Shown in pieces: positions 1 to 11,470 of a stretch of DNA of 64,000 nt. Source of the DNA: Camarhynchus parvulus (lineage: Eukaryota; Chordata; Aves; Passeriformes; Thraupidae); the NCBI RefSeq assembly GCF_901933205.1, contig NC_044590.1:10195501-10259500 (forward strand), in the 5' to 3' direction. Under the pieces are notes generated by a model, which worked only from the letters and a program-made list of their open reading frames with translations, did not search any database and was not told the origin of the DNA. Position 1 is the first letter of the stretch. Each line of letters begins with the position of its first letter. The translations under genes and the position numbers were made by a program.

Positions 1-3000
1 AACTGGTCACTCAGCTTTCACTGGGAAGTGACTGGGCTGGAAAGCAGACAGTGATAACTGGGATATTGCTGAGGGCAGCCCTTGCCCATTGCCAGGTACA
101 ATCTCCACCTCAGCTCTCAAAGAAAATCCCTGTGCTCTCCCACCTCTGTTGGGTGGCCCTGGTACTCAAAGCTCACTTGGCAGTTTCAAGCCTCTGCAAT
201 CTCCTTGACAATATAAACCAGCCTGTGATAAATTCAAATCTCCAGAGTCCAGAAAGAAAACCTTGTTGATATGGGCAGATTGTAACTATGAATATTCAAA
301 GTATCTCCATTTCAGCTTTCATATGTTTTAGTATAAAGGGTCTCCGCTACCTGATCCAGGGGAAAGAAGAAGAAAAAATAAATATATATATTTACAGGTA
401 CACCATTCTTTTATTGAAAAAGTTGTCTTGCCCTCCTCATATCAATATTTAATATGTTTACTTGATTACTGATGATAAACGGATCAATTAAAGGTTATCC
501 CAATGATATTGAAATGCTGTTAACAGGCATTCCCTCTTTCAGGACCACTGCACTGCAGACAGTATTGCAAAAGAGACAGCAAAACAACAATTAATTCAAA
601 GGGAAATACTTCCCATGTACCCCCATACCCCCCAAAAAAAGAAAAACAGAAAAAGCCTGGATATTAATCCTGGATATTAAGACCCAATGATGTTTCCAAC
701 CAGAAGCATATTTTCATTCAAATATTGTTCTTCCTACTGCTGCAAAATGTGCTCAGAAAAAAAAAAAACCCATGACAAATGCTTGTAATATTTACAAGAT
801 GTCACAGCAGTAAAATATTAATATATTTTCCTCCTTGCAGAACAACAGTGTACTCCTATTTCCATAGAAATATGCACTGGGTTTATCAGAGCCGCTCGCT
901 GTGTGCTGTACGAGCCTTTCCAGCACACACTCTGCACCCAACACTAACTAGGACTGCTGCCAATACAATTTGTACTACAGTAATCTATTAGATTCAGCCA
1001 GACTTGCCTGAGCCTGAGGGGCTGAAACAGAGCAGCTACACTGGGAATGTTTTGTACAACCCGGGGCTGAGAGGGAGAGGAGGAGGGCGATGCCATCCCA
1101 GCGCTGTGCCAGGCTGGGCTAACACTGAGCTCTGGTCATCCCATGGCTGGGGACAACAGATCACAGCATCTCCCCCTCACTGCCCTGCAGAGCCTCCTCA
1201 CTCTCCTCATGCTGAATCAGCTCCTTTCAACCTCTAATTCTTCCTTAAACTTCACCAGAGCTTGAGCAATTTTGCCTCCACTTTCAAATTATCTGAACTT
1301 CAAAATATCTGCTGGGTAGAAACACGATTCACCATTTCATAAGTCCTACATTTTCAGCGTCTCCTTGCCTAATCCTCTGCCCTTCTGCAGCTCCATAAGG
1401 GTGCTGAGAAAGCAGATATTCCAGTTGCAGATGGCCTCAGGCAAGCCTAGGTTGGTCGAGGTCAGTCAAATCTGGCAGCTGCGTTCTGCCAGCCCTGCCT
1501 TCCTGCTCAGGGGCAAACAAGCAGCAGCTCACTCCTTTGCTGGCCTCCTCCCAGGCCAGGCTCCCTCTGAGGAGCTGAAGGTCCCTTTTCCATCCCAGCC
1601 AGTCCTCAGCTCAGCTTTCCTCTTGTAGCTCTTCCCCAAGGCTTGGTGTTGTCTTAGGTGTTGAGAACAGGGTTGATGAGTTTTCCATTTTGATCTCTTT
1701 TTAGTTTCATACCAAGGTGTAATTATCGGTTCCATTGGCAAACTTTCAGTGCCAAGTCTCTTAAAACCCTGAGATAAAACAAGTGACACCAATTTCTGGA
1801 GATTTCGGGATGAAGCCACACAAACTCAGCGTGCTCTCTATCTGGGAAAACAGCAAATGTGCACACTCTCTGTGCCCCTAACATCAAACAACAACAGAAC
1901 ACAACAACTGGGGCTTCTCCCAACACTCCCAAATGCTTCATGGGCCAGCCCTTGATTTTATTGTTATTCTTATGCTTCTGAAATAAACAACATGGAAAAC
2001 CCCAATGCTAATTGACAACAGCTTACGCAATGACAGCCAAATTAATGAAGCTTGAGATCAGAGTGGAAAGGTTTCAATTATCCACATGTCCTAATGCAAG
2101 GGCAAGGCTTGGACTACCCTGGGCCTGTCTGCTAATCAAAGCTTCTCTCCCAGTATCCCAAAGATGACAACTTAGCTATTATTAGCAATTATTAACATCC
2201 TCCCAGCCTTTAGAGTTAACATTTTTAGCTCTAAAGTTGCCATTAACACTTTATGTTAGAAACTGAAGAAATTCACTTAAGTTAGATTGTTTTATCTGAA
2301 TGAGTCAGCCTTAAATTTTCAGATTTGGGCTTTCTAATAGCTGAAGTTTTCATCCTTGCTTGACTGCTGTTTTCATTAGCTGATACTGTTGAAAGTTAAA
2401 ATACACTCAAGACTACAACATTCATTTTACAAGTCTTCTTAAGTAAGGTTTGGGTGTGTAACCTGCAATTAGACTAGAAAATGCACTATAAAGTGAATTT
2501 ATTAGCATTTGTAAAGGGAAGTCAGAATGATCTGACAGCTTTTTTTCCCCTGTAACTTCAAGAAGTGAGAATTTACTAAAAATAGTGTGAAGTAAAGGAA
2601 GAGTTGAAAGGAACATGAAAAGGGAAAGGCAAAGGGAATAATGGGAACACATAAATATTTTAAATACCTATTTGTATACCATGCACTCCACAGAGCTACC
2701 ACATATTACAAGGTTTCCAGCTACAATGACATCTGACCATGCTTCCCTTTGTCCTGGAGGGAACACACTCAAGTAGTACAGAGTTTATAGAGGCCAAGAA
2801 TGAGCACAAATACAATCCAGTGACCTCCAATGTCCTTGTCACTGACATGTGATATTTATGCATGTGAGGCTAATCTGAAGCCTCTCTCAAGCTCCCATTC
2901 ATCATTAGCCCATCAGATGCTGACTAGACCATATATCTCTACCTGGATGCTCGCTAATCTTTGACTATTAAACAGGGATAAACCACAAATTTTATACTGA

Positions 3001-3150
3001 GGGCTTGTCACTCAACTATTTGGATCTACTCTGTGGCCAGCTCCATTTGTAAGGGAGCTGAATGTAACCTTCACCTAGGGCTTGTGCTGGGCACAAAATG
3101 CTGCTTAGCAAGAGCACTCACAAGCCAAATTCCCAGGTTTATGCACCAGC
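1..3150. other. Unique AT-rich DNA, no gene recognised
   Basis: I see no convincing exon, RNA gene or recent repeat. Open frames on both strands are short, overlap one another, and often begin at non-ATG codons. Short A and C homopolymers occur near 630 and 760. The part from about 2140 to 2420 is rich in TAAT/ATTA cores, which homeodomain proteins could bind, but it has almost no CpG, so I do not call it an element. Confidence 0.6.
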
Positions 3151-3154
3151 ATGG

Positions 3155-3215
3155 ATCTGCTCACTCCAATGGAGTCATGCCAGATTACACCAGCTGGGGA
3201 TCTGGCAATACATTT
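3155..3215 (+). repeat. Relic of an ancient sauropsid interspersed repeat
   Basis: The segment around 3164-3206 has the word order 'CCAATGGAGTCATGCCAG', then 'ATTACACCAGCTGGGGATCTGG'-like text. I know this from old repeats common in turtle and crocodilian genomes, where similar blocks read 'caatggagt..gccagatttacaccagctgaggatctggcc'. Only about 60 bp are recognisable and no ends are visible. The class is unsure: it could be an old SINE or a CR1 3' UTR. The call rests on remembered repeat text and not on a search. Confidence 0.45.
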
Positions 3216-3948
3216 TCAAGGTACTCCATAAATTAATTAAGCTTTATAACAACCCTGCAAGCTTCAGCAGTACAAAGTGAAGCGGGAAACGTGCAACAAC
3301 TCCAAGCCAATGGCACACAAGGAAATGCAGCTTCCCAAAGGGCAAATGTCTTGACTGCCTTGCTTTTTAACTGCACATTCCATCCTTCCTGAGTCAAAAC
3401 CCCTCTCTAAGCCCCGTAAAGCCAAAAATAGTTGAAGCATCAGGCTGCAGCATTAGGAATTAAACCTGTGGGCTCTGTACCTGCATGTGTGAGATTGTGC
3501 AGGAGCTAAGAGATCAAGTTGGGCAGCTCAAGTTATGTTAAGTTCACCCATCTGCTCAGCCTGGCCACAGAGAGATGTTGAGTTGCTTTGTATTCATTAC
3601 AACAGTCAAAGAATTATCTACAGTTGAGGACAATAACTGCAATATTAGAAATTAAATGCTTACATTATGTAAAGATGTTTTCTCTAGCATTTAAAAGAGC
3701 AGGGCATAGTCAGTAGAAATCCTCCTGCTTCCCGTTGCTTGCAGAAGGCAGCTTGACACCCAGAAGTTTTGAAACTCACAGAAATACCTCTTTTCCACAA
3801 ACTGCACTGAAATGGTTTGTTTCTATTCAGTAACACTGACAAAAGCACTGAGACTAAGAAAGTGAAAACAAGCTTATAATGGAAGGCTTGAAATCTATGA
3901 AACTAATAAGTTCTCTCCCTGCATAAGCAAAGACCATGGAATTTCTCC

Positions 3949-4028
3949 CAATTTATAATAAATAAATAAAAATAATTATTAAGTAATTATAATAAATAAT
4001 CCAATTTATTTATTGGATAAATTGCCCA
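3949..4028. repeat. AT-rich low-complexity tract with inverted repeats
   Basis: The tract is almost pure A/T and built from AATAAATA-like words. It ends in a hairpin-capable piece in which CAATTTAT (near 4001) is followed by ATAAATTG a few bases later. Slippage and local palindrome formation are enough to explain it. No function is claimed. Confidence 0.7.
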
Positions 4029-4449
4029 ATAGCTCAGCTATTTCAAACTGTGTTTTATTGCCTTGTGCCCACTCAGCCTTAACCCAACTCATTGCACTGG
4101 AGGAAGGAGCAGTAACATTATTAACTTCCAGTTTTGCTGGACTTGCAAAGGAGTTTTATAGCCTGTGCTGAGAGGGCTTGGGAAGGCGCACATCTTCAGC
4201 CTCACCCAAATTACCCCACTGTAAGTACACCCTTAGTCATGTATCAATTTATCCTTTCTAAAATGGAAAAGGGAGCCTATTCAGAGCATCTTCCTAAGCC
4301 ATAGATCCTGCCTGGAGAGATGAGTGAAGAGCAGCTGGAGTAAGCTCCACCACCCAAACCCAAACAGCTCCCACACTGCAATCCTGCCCTGCACAGCCCA
4401 GCGTGCAGAGCAGGAGCAACTCTTCAAAGGCACATCCTGAGCATCAGCT

Positions 4450-4980
4450 TGACCTTCAGCACCCCTGAGCGGCCTCGGGCTTTATCCGAGGGAGAGAAAA
4501 CATCCCACCAAATTTCAATCAGAGGCTTTCAAAACGTTGGCAGCTACAGAACAAGCTCGGAGGCTCCGCTGTGCCACAGGCAGCGTGCGAGGTTTCCGGC
4601 TGTCGGGCCCAGGGTATAATAGGTCTGATTTATAGTTGCCAGCATGGGACTTGATTCGAAAGCTCAATCACCGTGACTTCTCACAGTGGGGTTTGCATGC
4701 TGCAACGGGCCTCAAAATTGGAGAGGAATTTACCTCCCGCTGCCGAACATTACACAACAATCAACAGAAAACAAGCGGAGAGCAGCAGGAGGTCCCCATC
4801 ATTAGCCTGCACAGTCATGTTAATGGAGATGTACACACACTCATCTATCTGCACTTATTATGGAGCTTGCCAGACTCTGGGATTACACTGCAAGAAAGAG
4901 TCTAGGGCACAGAGAGACAAGATACAGGCAAAGAGCTTCAAAACTCCACTCAGCCCACTGAGATTTCCACATTAACGTGA
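4450..4980. promoter_or_regulatory. CpG-retaining block, candidate conserved regulatory element
   Basis: Between about 4460 and 4770 there are well over a dozen CpG dinucleotides, including clusters near 4470-4490, 4555-4605 and 4737-4780. The kilobase on either side has almost none. The core holds a TATAATA word near 4614, TTATAG near 4631 and TTCGAA near 4656. Birds lose methylated CpG quickly, so this density suggests either an unmethylated regulatory element or strong constraint. No open frame here looks coding. It could also be a small orphan CpG island or a distal promoter. Confidence 0.4.
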
Positions 4981-5127
4981 GAGACTGGGGCCTGGGAGGT
5001 CCTGTTGCCACATTTCTCTTCACAGAGAAAAGCAAGGCACAATTCTTCCCAAGGATTTCTGAGATTCACATTCTCTGAACCTCAGAGAAAGGGAAAACAC
5101 AATTCTTATCACTTGCTGTGCCTGTGT

Positions 5128-5416
5128 TGTGCCAAAGTAGAATGCAATATAGAGATTGTTTATCCAAAGTGATGGTGTTTTGCTTCCTTGGCCTATCAGG
5201 GCCAAGTGTGTACGTGTGTGTGTTGGGACTGTCGGGCGACAGTCATGGGATTCAGTGTAGTGTGAGCAGGGTTGAGTGCTTGGCAGATTCAGTTTTAGAT
5301 GTACAGAATAATATAGTATAATAAAGTAATTAATTAGCCTTCTGATATCCATGGAGTCAGATGTGCCATTTCTCTCCCCTTCATCACCTTTGATTTGTGA
5401 TAGGGTCCAAATCTCA
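5128..5416 (+). mobile_element. Solo LTR of a passerine endogenous retrovirus
   Basis: The segment begins TGTGCC and ends ATCTCA, giving the TG...CA termini of an LTR, and is flanked on both sides by TGTGT (5123-5127 and 5417-5421), a plausible 5-bp target-site duplication. A polyadenylation signal AATAAA lies at 5320-5325, followed by the 'TTAGCCTTCTGATATCCATGG' type R/U5 text that I know from finch ERV LTRs. Just upstream are 'TTGGGACTGTCGGGCGACAG' and 'GTTGAGTGCTTGGCAGATTC'. At 289 bp it is short and perhaps internally deleted. No gag, pol or env text follows, so this is a solo LTR. The long minus-strand open frame across it is an accident. Confidence 0.75.
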
Positions 5417-5421
5417 TGTGT

Positions 5422-7808
5422 AGCAAAATGGCTCACAAAGGTTTGGAGGTGTATGTGGCCTTGCACTGTGCAAAATGCTGCTTTTCCTCTACAGAAATAA
5501 CAGCTCTACCTTCACCTGTCTGCCTCTTTCCAGCCTTGCTGCCAAGGCAACAGCTCCACCTCCACTAAAGGATGCCCACAAAGTTCTCTGGACTTCTGTC
5601 AGTATGGCCGCATTGGTCTGCATCCCAAAATAATCACAGACTTCAATGCCAATTAGATGGTTCACATTAGACAAACAGTAGTCCTTGTGGGCACTCCTGC
5701 TGCCCTCGAATACAGAGAAGGACAAAAGCAAAAGTCTAACAATTTTAAAAGCCATTCACACCAAAAGGACTAATTTTAAACATAATAATTTGGGTAACTG
5801 TAGCTTTGTTTTCATATGATATATTGTCTTCAACATCACAAGAGTACTTCAAAACATTCCTAAATATCTCAAAACTGAGGGACAAAACTGTTCCTTTTGT
5901 GGGCTTTTTAAAGAATAAAATGCTTGAACACCTGATGTGACTTAGCAAAGGTGAACAGAGTCAGAGCAGAAAACAGCCACATCACACTTTCTCTCCAGCC
6001 ACCACTTTGACTTTTATATATATTCCTGTTTCACTCCCAAGCCAGCAATTTATTGTTCCTCCCTCACAGTGTAAACCCTACGAGTTCATTCTAAAATTTG
6101 AGTATACAAGGTTAAGAAAAGGTCAAGACAGTCCAAGTCCCTCTATGCTAATTTAACATGAAGGAGGCAATCCATTTCCCCTTCCCAAACATGCATTAAA
6201 TGCAGAGCCTCTCTAATGGCCCAAGAGTTTTCTCCTTGATGTTTCAAATATTCTTTCTAAATCACTAAGCTATGGATCTAACTTGTGTTATTTCCTTTAA
6301 CAAAATTAGAAATGACAGCTTTAAACTATCTTAATGTTATAATCAAATCAACAGGAACGTCATTAGCTTTCCCGATTGCCATTTTTCTTTTCTGATTAAT
6401 ATTGTGATTCCTGTAAGAAACACTCTTTCTTAACCACTATAAACAACCAGTACATTAACCCCATACAGAATTAACAATTTCTTCCCTGTATTATTTACCA
6501 ACCAAAGGAGAGGTCCCACCATTTCTCCCCTGCCTCCTCAAAAATGCTCTTCCTCCCTGTCAATAAACTGACCCAGAAATATTTGCAAACTATTGGTCAT
6601 TTTACATTTTATAATGAAAAGCCCCCTGCAGAATTCAGCCACAAATTGATCTGTTTGCACAAGGATCTGGAATGTATCTGTTGCAAGGACTAGACAATAC
6701 AAAGACAATGCAAACTGTCAACTGAAGAGCCCCTGGCTTGTTTCTGAATATTTTTCTTTTAGACAGCCCAGAACACCAAGCAAGCTGTGCTATTTACCCA
6801 TTTCAGACCCTCTTTAACCGGAATACTTCTACTAAGTTAGTATGGGAAAATAAACTGGTAGCACTGAGAGCTAGAGAACCATAAAGGACTGATACATAAC
6901 TGAATTAAGAAAGTGGCCAAACACTTTTAGACTCTACTTTAGCTATGCTAAAAGGAGCTGCCTGCTTAGTGGATGTTCAATGATCTCTGAAAATCGTGTG
7001 TTTAGCCATAACATCACTGAATTTTTCCTACTCAGTGTTTCTCCCCCAGTGAATCTCCTTCTGGTTCTTATCCTACATTTAAACTCTTTGTACTTTTGGG
7101 GCGAGAACACATTTCTTGTTTTGTTTCTGAACAAGTGCCACCATGACTAGCAATTATTAGCACTAATAAGGGCTAGTGAAGAACTAAGACACAAAGATTA
7201 CTAGCTTTCAAATATTTTTGTCTGTTTAATCTTAATGGGAAGAAGTGAAGCAATAAAATGCTTCTCTTCTTGTTTTTCTGTGGCTTGTTTTCATGGACAT
7301 AGCCTCTGGGCTCCAAGACAGTTTAGGTCAGAAACCCCTCTCTAGGTTCGAGAGCCTTAACCCAAACCAACCAAGTGACATTAACTCAGAAAAGCCAGGG
7401 ACCTCCTGTTTCCATTTCAACTGGTTTTCCTCAGAAATATCATCTCCTTTTGACCATATTTTATGTTTGCAACTATGTGAAGCACCTATAGCTTAAAGAA
7501 ACAACATGAATCTCACCTAGAACTGCTTCTAGATCTGGAATGTGCATGGCAAAAACCAACCAGAGACAAGGGGCAGCAAGAGATATCCCCCTGCAACACG
7601 AGCCACACAGGGGGCAGCTTTCACATTCTGCTTTGTTATCCATAGCCAAACTAGTCAATGGATGGTGGAGCCCCTTCCTGCAGTGCTCAGGAGTGCCAGT
7701 GAATCAAAAAGGCATTATGGGAGACACTGTCTCTGTGGTTTAAAAATTAAAGTTAGCAATTTATAGTCTACCAAAATTGCAGCTGGAACTACGCTGTAAA
7801 TTCTCCCA
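5422..7808. other. Unique DNA, no gene recognised
   Basis: The stretch is AT-rich with short open frames only. A minus-strand frame at 5489-5755 starts with ATG and a hydrophobic run, but it has no family match that I can name. No repeats are recognised apart from homopolymer runs. Confidence 0.55.
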
Positions 7809-7821
7809 TGCCACCTACTGG
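7809..7821 (-). promoter_or_regulatory. CTCF core motif, full consensus match
   Basis: On the minus strand the bases read CCAGTAGGTGGCA, which fits the vertebrate CTCF core CCASYAGRKGGCR at all 13 positions. CTCF binds this core to insulate domains and anchor chromatin loops. A 13-bp degenerate motif is expected by chance now and then in 64 kb, so occupancy is a prediction. Confidence 0.5.
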
Positions 7822-8390
7822 TGCCTTCTTTATCTACCAACTGTATTTTATAAAAAGCCACATAAATGCAGTGCATTTATGGATAGTGTTCAAACTCATT
7901 TTTTGGTAGACTTAAGTGGAAAGACACGAGGTTCAGTCCATAACACAGGATCTCCCTATTTAGATACCTTAAAAGATAATTAATTTATACTGCTGACAGC
8001 TTCAAGACCCCACAAAGATGAGGAGAAGCAACACGAAGGAATTCAGGACAGAAAATGCTGCTCAGTACTAATGCAAATCTGCCACGAGAAGGGCAGGGAA
8101 GCCAAACCACCTCACACACACCCCCCAAGAGATTATGTGAGAGCAAACCTCTGTTTGCTGCTCTCCAGAACACAGCTCCTCCTGCAATCCCACAGCCAGG
8201 ACTGCCCATGATCCTACTGGCATCACGACTGTTTTCTTGGCTGGGCATAAAATGGAAGAAGGGAAAAAAATTGGTCTTGCTTAATCAACCCAAACTACTT
8301 TTTTTATTATTTAACATTAAAAATTAGAGTCTGTCCTCCCCTATTTAAAAGGAGAGCTGTCAGGTTCTGACCTAAGTCTAACCAAAAGGA
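7822..8390. other. Unique DNA, no gene recognised
   Basis: Mixed-composition DNA with overlapping short open frames on both strands (for example around 7985-8327). None has recognisable protein content, and no repeat was identified. Confidence 0.55.
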
Positions 8391-8419
8391 GGGATGGGGA
8401 GGAGAAGGGGGGAGTTGGG
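8391..8419 (+). other. G-quadruplex motif in a purine tract
   Basis: Four G-runs of three or more (GGG, GGGG, GGGGGG, GGG) are separated by loops of 2, 7 and 4 bases, which fits the usual G3+N1-7 rule. The motif lies inside a longer purine-only stretch of about 40 bases, which could also form a triplex. It is a structural prediction only. Confidence 0.6.
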
Positions 8420-8454
8420 AAAAATCAATGAACCTACACTAATAAAGGTTATAG

Positions 8455-8760
8455 GAGTAAAATTTACGCTGGATGCAAGTATGATCCTGTAGTCTTTTTA
8501 TTTTTTTGGCATGCTGCCCCAGCATGATTTACGTCGAGATAACATGATGGAGCCTCCACCATTGAAAGGAATTAAATAAAAATGCAATAAAGGAGTACAA
8601 AATCAATCCGCTTACAGTTTTGTTTAATAAAAATTCATGAAGGATGGGCGGGCAGGCCCATAAGAAATACACCAGTTCAATGAGGGGGCTCTATCAAGCC
8701 CACAGCCATTAGAGTGTAGCAGCAGGATAGGATTATTGAACATTAGCATGAGTTAGCTGT
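8455..8760. promoter_or_regulatory. Candidate conserved regulatory element
   Basis: This block keeps CpGs (TTACGCTGG, TTACGTCGAG, ATCCGC, GGGCGGGC) inside an AT-rich setting. It has dense short binding-type words: ATTAAATAAA, TTTAATAAAAATTCATGA, and GATAACATGATGG. Pairs of AATAAA words occur, but no transcript-like structure supports a gene end. This mix is typical of deeply conserved developmental enhancers in gene deserts. Conservation itself cannot be judged here. Confidence 0.35.
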
Positions 8761-11007
8761 GTGCCAGTGTGTTGAATATGCCTCAGTTCCCCCATCATTC
8801 CAAGCTCTGTCACTGCTGCCAGTCAATAGCGCATCTATCACCTGAAATAACGGCCAAGAAAAGTACAAAAGATGGGGATTTGACCTTGACTGAGAAGCTG
8901 ATCCATGGGGATTTTCCAACAGGGGCAGCTGTTTTTCAGTCAGAATGCTGGGGCTAAAGCCCCACAGTGGACCCAGCCTACCCCTGGACATTAGCAGGTT
9001 ACAAGTGATTTCCCCAGCAGAGTTTGGGTCCCCAGCTGCCACTTCTCACAGCTGAGGGAAACTTCTGTCCTCTGGAGACATTTGCCCTATTGATAAGTTT
9101 GCATTTGTTTCCTTAACTACAAGCTGAGGCCTGAATACACAGGAAAAACAAACATGCCCTGTGGCACGGTAAAAAATTAATTGCAAAATCCTTTAGCCAC
9201 CCCGATTTTGTAAGAGCAGCTGTAAGGCTTAGCCTCACCCTTTCCCTCCAATGGGCTTTTCAAACACTGTTGCTTACAGTCATCTTGACAAAATCATCCT
9301 GATGAAAAGAGGATTTTAGTGATCATAGATGAGCATTTGAGAACATAACTTGGCCAAATCCATACAGCATTTCTGTGGTTTTCCACCAATTTGACCAGTA
9401 GTGGTACAAAACTATTTTGATTTCTACCTGAGCAAGCCATCTCATTTTCAGAACATTCATTTGTTCTATGCTAAAATCCACACACTCTTCAGGGATTTTT
9501 TTATTATCACACAGAGTTCAAGTGAAAACATGGCTGAAAAAATGGACCTGTGACTTGCATGAGCAACAGCGAGCTTGCAAGTGAGGTGTGACCATTCCCA
9601 CTGAAGTGCTCACACAATACTCTGTGTGTGTGATGTCACCTAGTGGTCAGGACACACGGGACTGACAGGCAATTAACATTTTCTGCTAATTCCTCCACTA
9701 GCTGGAGGTACCTGCTGATACTTCCCAAGGTGCTTATCAAATAAAGCCCATTCCAAGCCAGGATGAGGTAGATTCAGCTCTACGCCCTCCTGTGATGGGA
9801 TATGTGCAGAAACAGTGGGATGTGACTCATTTCCTCCAACACCAGTGACTGCTAATTCCAAACTCCTTCTTCCCTGTACTCAAGACAAGCCAAAAAAAGT
9901 TAAACCAAACTTTTTCAACCACCAACCAATGCTACCATCATGCTGCAAGTTCTGCAGACGCTCAGGAGCAGAGAAAAGCACAGAACTCATCAGACTCCAT
10001 AAATTATCCCCAAGTGTGCTCTCTATGAGAAATTCCTCTTGGAGCACAGCTGGGAACAGCTCCACAGCCTCAGCCTCACTCCAGCTTGTGCCAGCCACGC
10101 TCTGGGTTTGCTGGGCTGGCTGATCTGCCCACACCTTTCCCCCAGCAGAGGGAATTCATGCCCAGGGAAGCATTTCAGCTTAGCTTTCCCTACACCAGTC
10201 TAGGGGCAGCTCAGCTGGCTGACTCTGCCCTGAGCACTTATCACACAGGAGCACAGACAAAAGGCAAAATGCTGTTTTAGCCCATTCCTCCCCAAATGAA
10301 GCCTTAGGCCAAGCAAAACTGCCCTGCCAGTTTTTCCTGGTAGGCTTTTCTTAGCTGTTCCAGTACGTTGACTTGAAGGACAATAACCTCTAGCTTAACA
10401 ACTTGTCCCTGCTGTGTAATTACACTTCTTTTAATTGGCTCGTGGGGTTTAATCATCCCCTGGGACTCAGCTTGCAGCGTTTCTCATTAACTGCCTGCAC
10501 ACACTCGTGTTCTCAGGGCAGGGGGATGTGCTCCAGAGCTGCACACGGGGGAGGCTCCCTGAGGATCCAAAAGGAAAGACTCACAGCAAGCTCCCAGCCA
10601 CGTACAGACACACACACACAGTGCTCTGAGCCAGCTACACCCCGTCTGCAGAGCGCACAGCCAGCCCTGCGTCCCCAGGGAGAGGCAGCCAGCCCTGCTC
10701 ACATCCACTGTCAGCTCCTTGGAACAGCTAGAGGAGGCAGAACACACCAAGGATTGAGAAACCACAGGGAGGAAGACTGCTGGCAGAGGCATAGGACGGT
10801 GGATGTAGGAGCCATGCTGAGCCCCTTACACAATAACCTTCTCCCAATTACCTCCCTCTGCCTCAAGTGTTCCAATATTTCTCTCAGAAGTTTGCAAACT
10901 TCAGCTGATGTCAAAATGATGTTTAAGAACATATCTAAAATACTCCCACAGTAATATTAATATTTTTCATTTTATGCTAAGTGCCTTTATGCCCTCCTAG
11001 AGCACAG
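8761..11007. other. Unique DNA, no gene recognised
   Basis: No gene or recent repeat is visible. A short (CA)n run lies at about 10607-10619. From about 10480 to 10830 the composition turns GC-richer, and open frames up to about 180 codons appear on both strands at once. That is what stop-poor GC-rich DNA gives by chance. Confidence 0.55.
9634..9646 (-). promoter_or_regulatory. CTCF-like motif, one mismatch
   Basis: The minus strand reads CCACTAGGTGACA, which fits CCASYAGRKGGCR at 12 of 13 positions, the exception being A for G at position 11. It lies 1.8 kb from the full match at 7809-7821 and has the same orientation. Confidence 0.35.
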
Positions 11008-11470
11008 GAGTAAATCCAGAGGAAGCCAAAAGGTGATCAGAGAGTTGGAGCACCTCTGCTTTGGAGACAGGCTGAGAGCAATGGGTCACTGGGCTTGGAG
11101 AAGACAAAGCTTCAGAGAGACCTTGGACTCTTTTCAGCACTTAAAGAGGCCACAAGAGATCTGGAGGGGAACTTTCTACAGAGGCAGATAGTGACAGGGC
11201 AGGGGGAGAGTGTTTGAAGGACTAAAAGAGGGGAGAAGAGATTTAGATTGGATATTAGAAGGAAATTCTTCCCTGTGAGGGTGCTGAGGCCCTGGCACAG
11301 GATGCCCAGAGCAGCTGTGGCTGCCCCCATCACTGGAAGTGTCCAAGGCCAGGCTGGACAGGGCTTGGAGCGGCCTGGGACAGTGGAAGGTGTCCCTGCC
11401 CATGGCAGAGGGTGGGATTGGGTGAGTTTTAAGGTCCCTTCCAGCCCAAAGCACTCTGTGATTCTATGAC
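11008..11470 (+). mobile_element. CR1 LINE, 5'-truncated 3' end (passerine type)
   Basis: Chicken-repeat-1 non-LTR retrotransposon, sense strand. The copy holds the 3' end of the reverse-transcriptase reading frame and the 3' UTR. Hallmarks in order are AGACAGGCTGAGAGCAATGGG near 11066, TTTAGATTGGATATTAGAAG near 11241, the AAATTCTTCCCTGTGAGG block near 11263, CCCTGGCACAGGATGCCCAG near 11290, AAGGTGTCCCTGCCCATGGC near 11388, and the terminal GATTCTATGA near 11460. CR1 copies usually lose their 5' part by incomplete reverse transcription and make no target duplication, as here. Indels and stops make it inactive. It is the youngest-looking CR1 in the window. Confidence 0.95.

Noticed and set aside
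5020..5466. Minus-strand frame of 148 codons
   Set aside because: It runs antisense through the LTR at 5128-5416 and is explained by it.
5489..5755. Minus-strand frame of 88 codons with an N-terminal hydrophobic run
   Set aside because: It briefly looked like a secreted protein exon with a CAG|GTGAAG donor, but it matches no family that I can name and lies in single-copy DNA without a partner exon.
10403..10954. Frame of 183 codons in GC-richer DNA
   Set aside because: It does not begin at an ATG, overlaps another long frame on the minus strand, and is of low complexity. It is typical of stop-poor GC-rich DNA.
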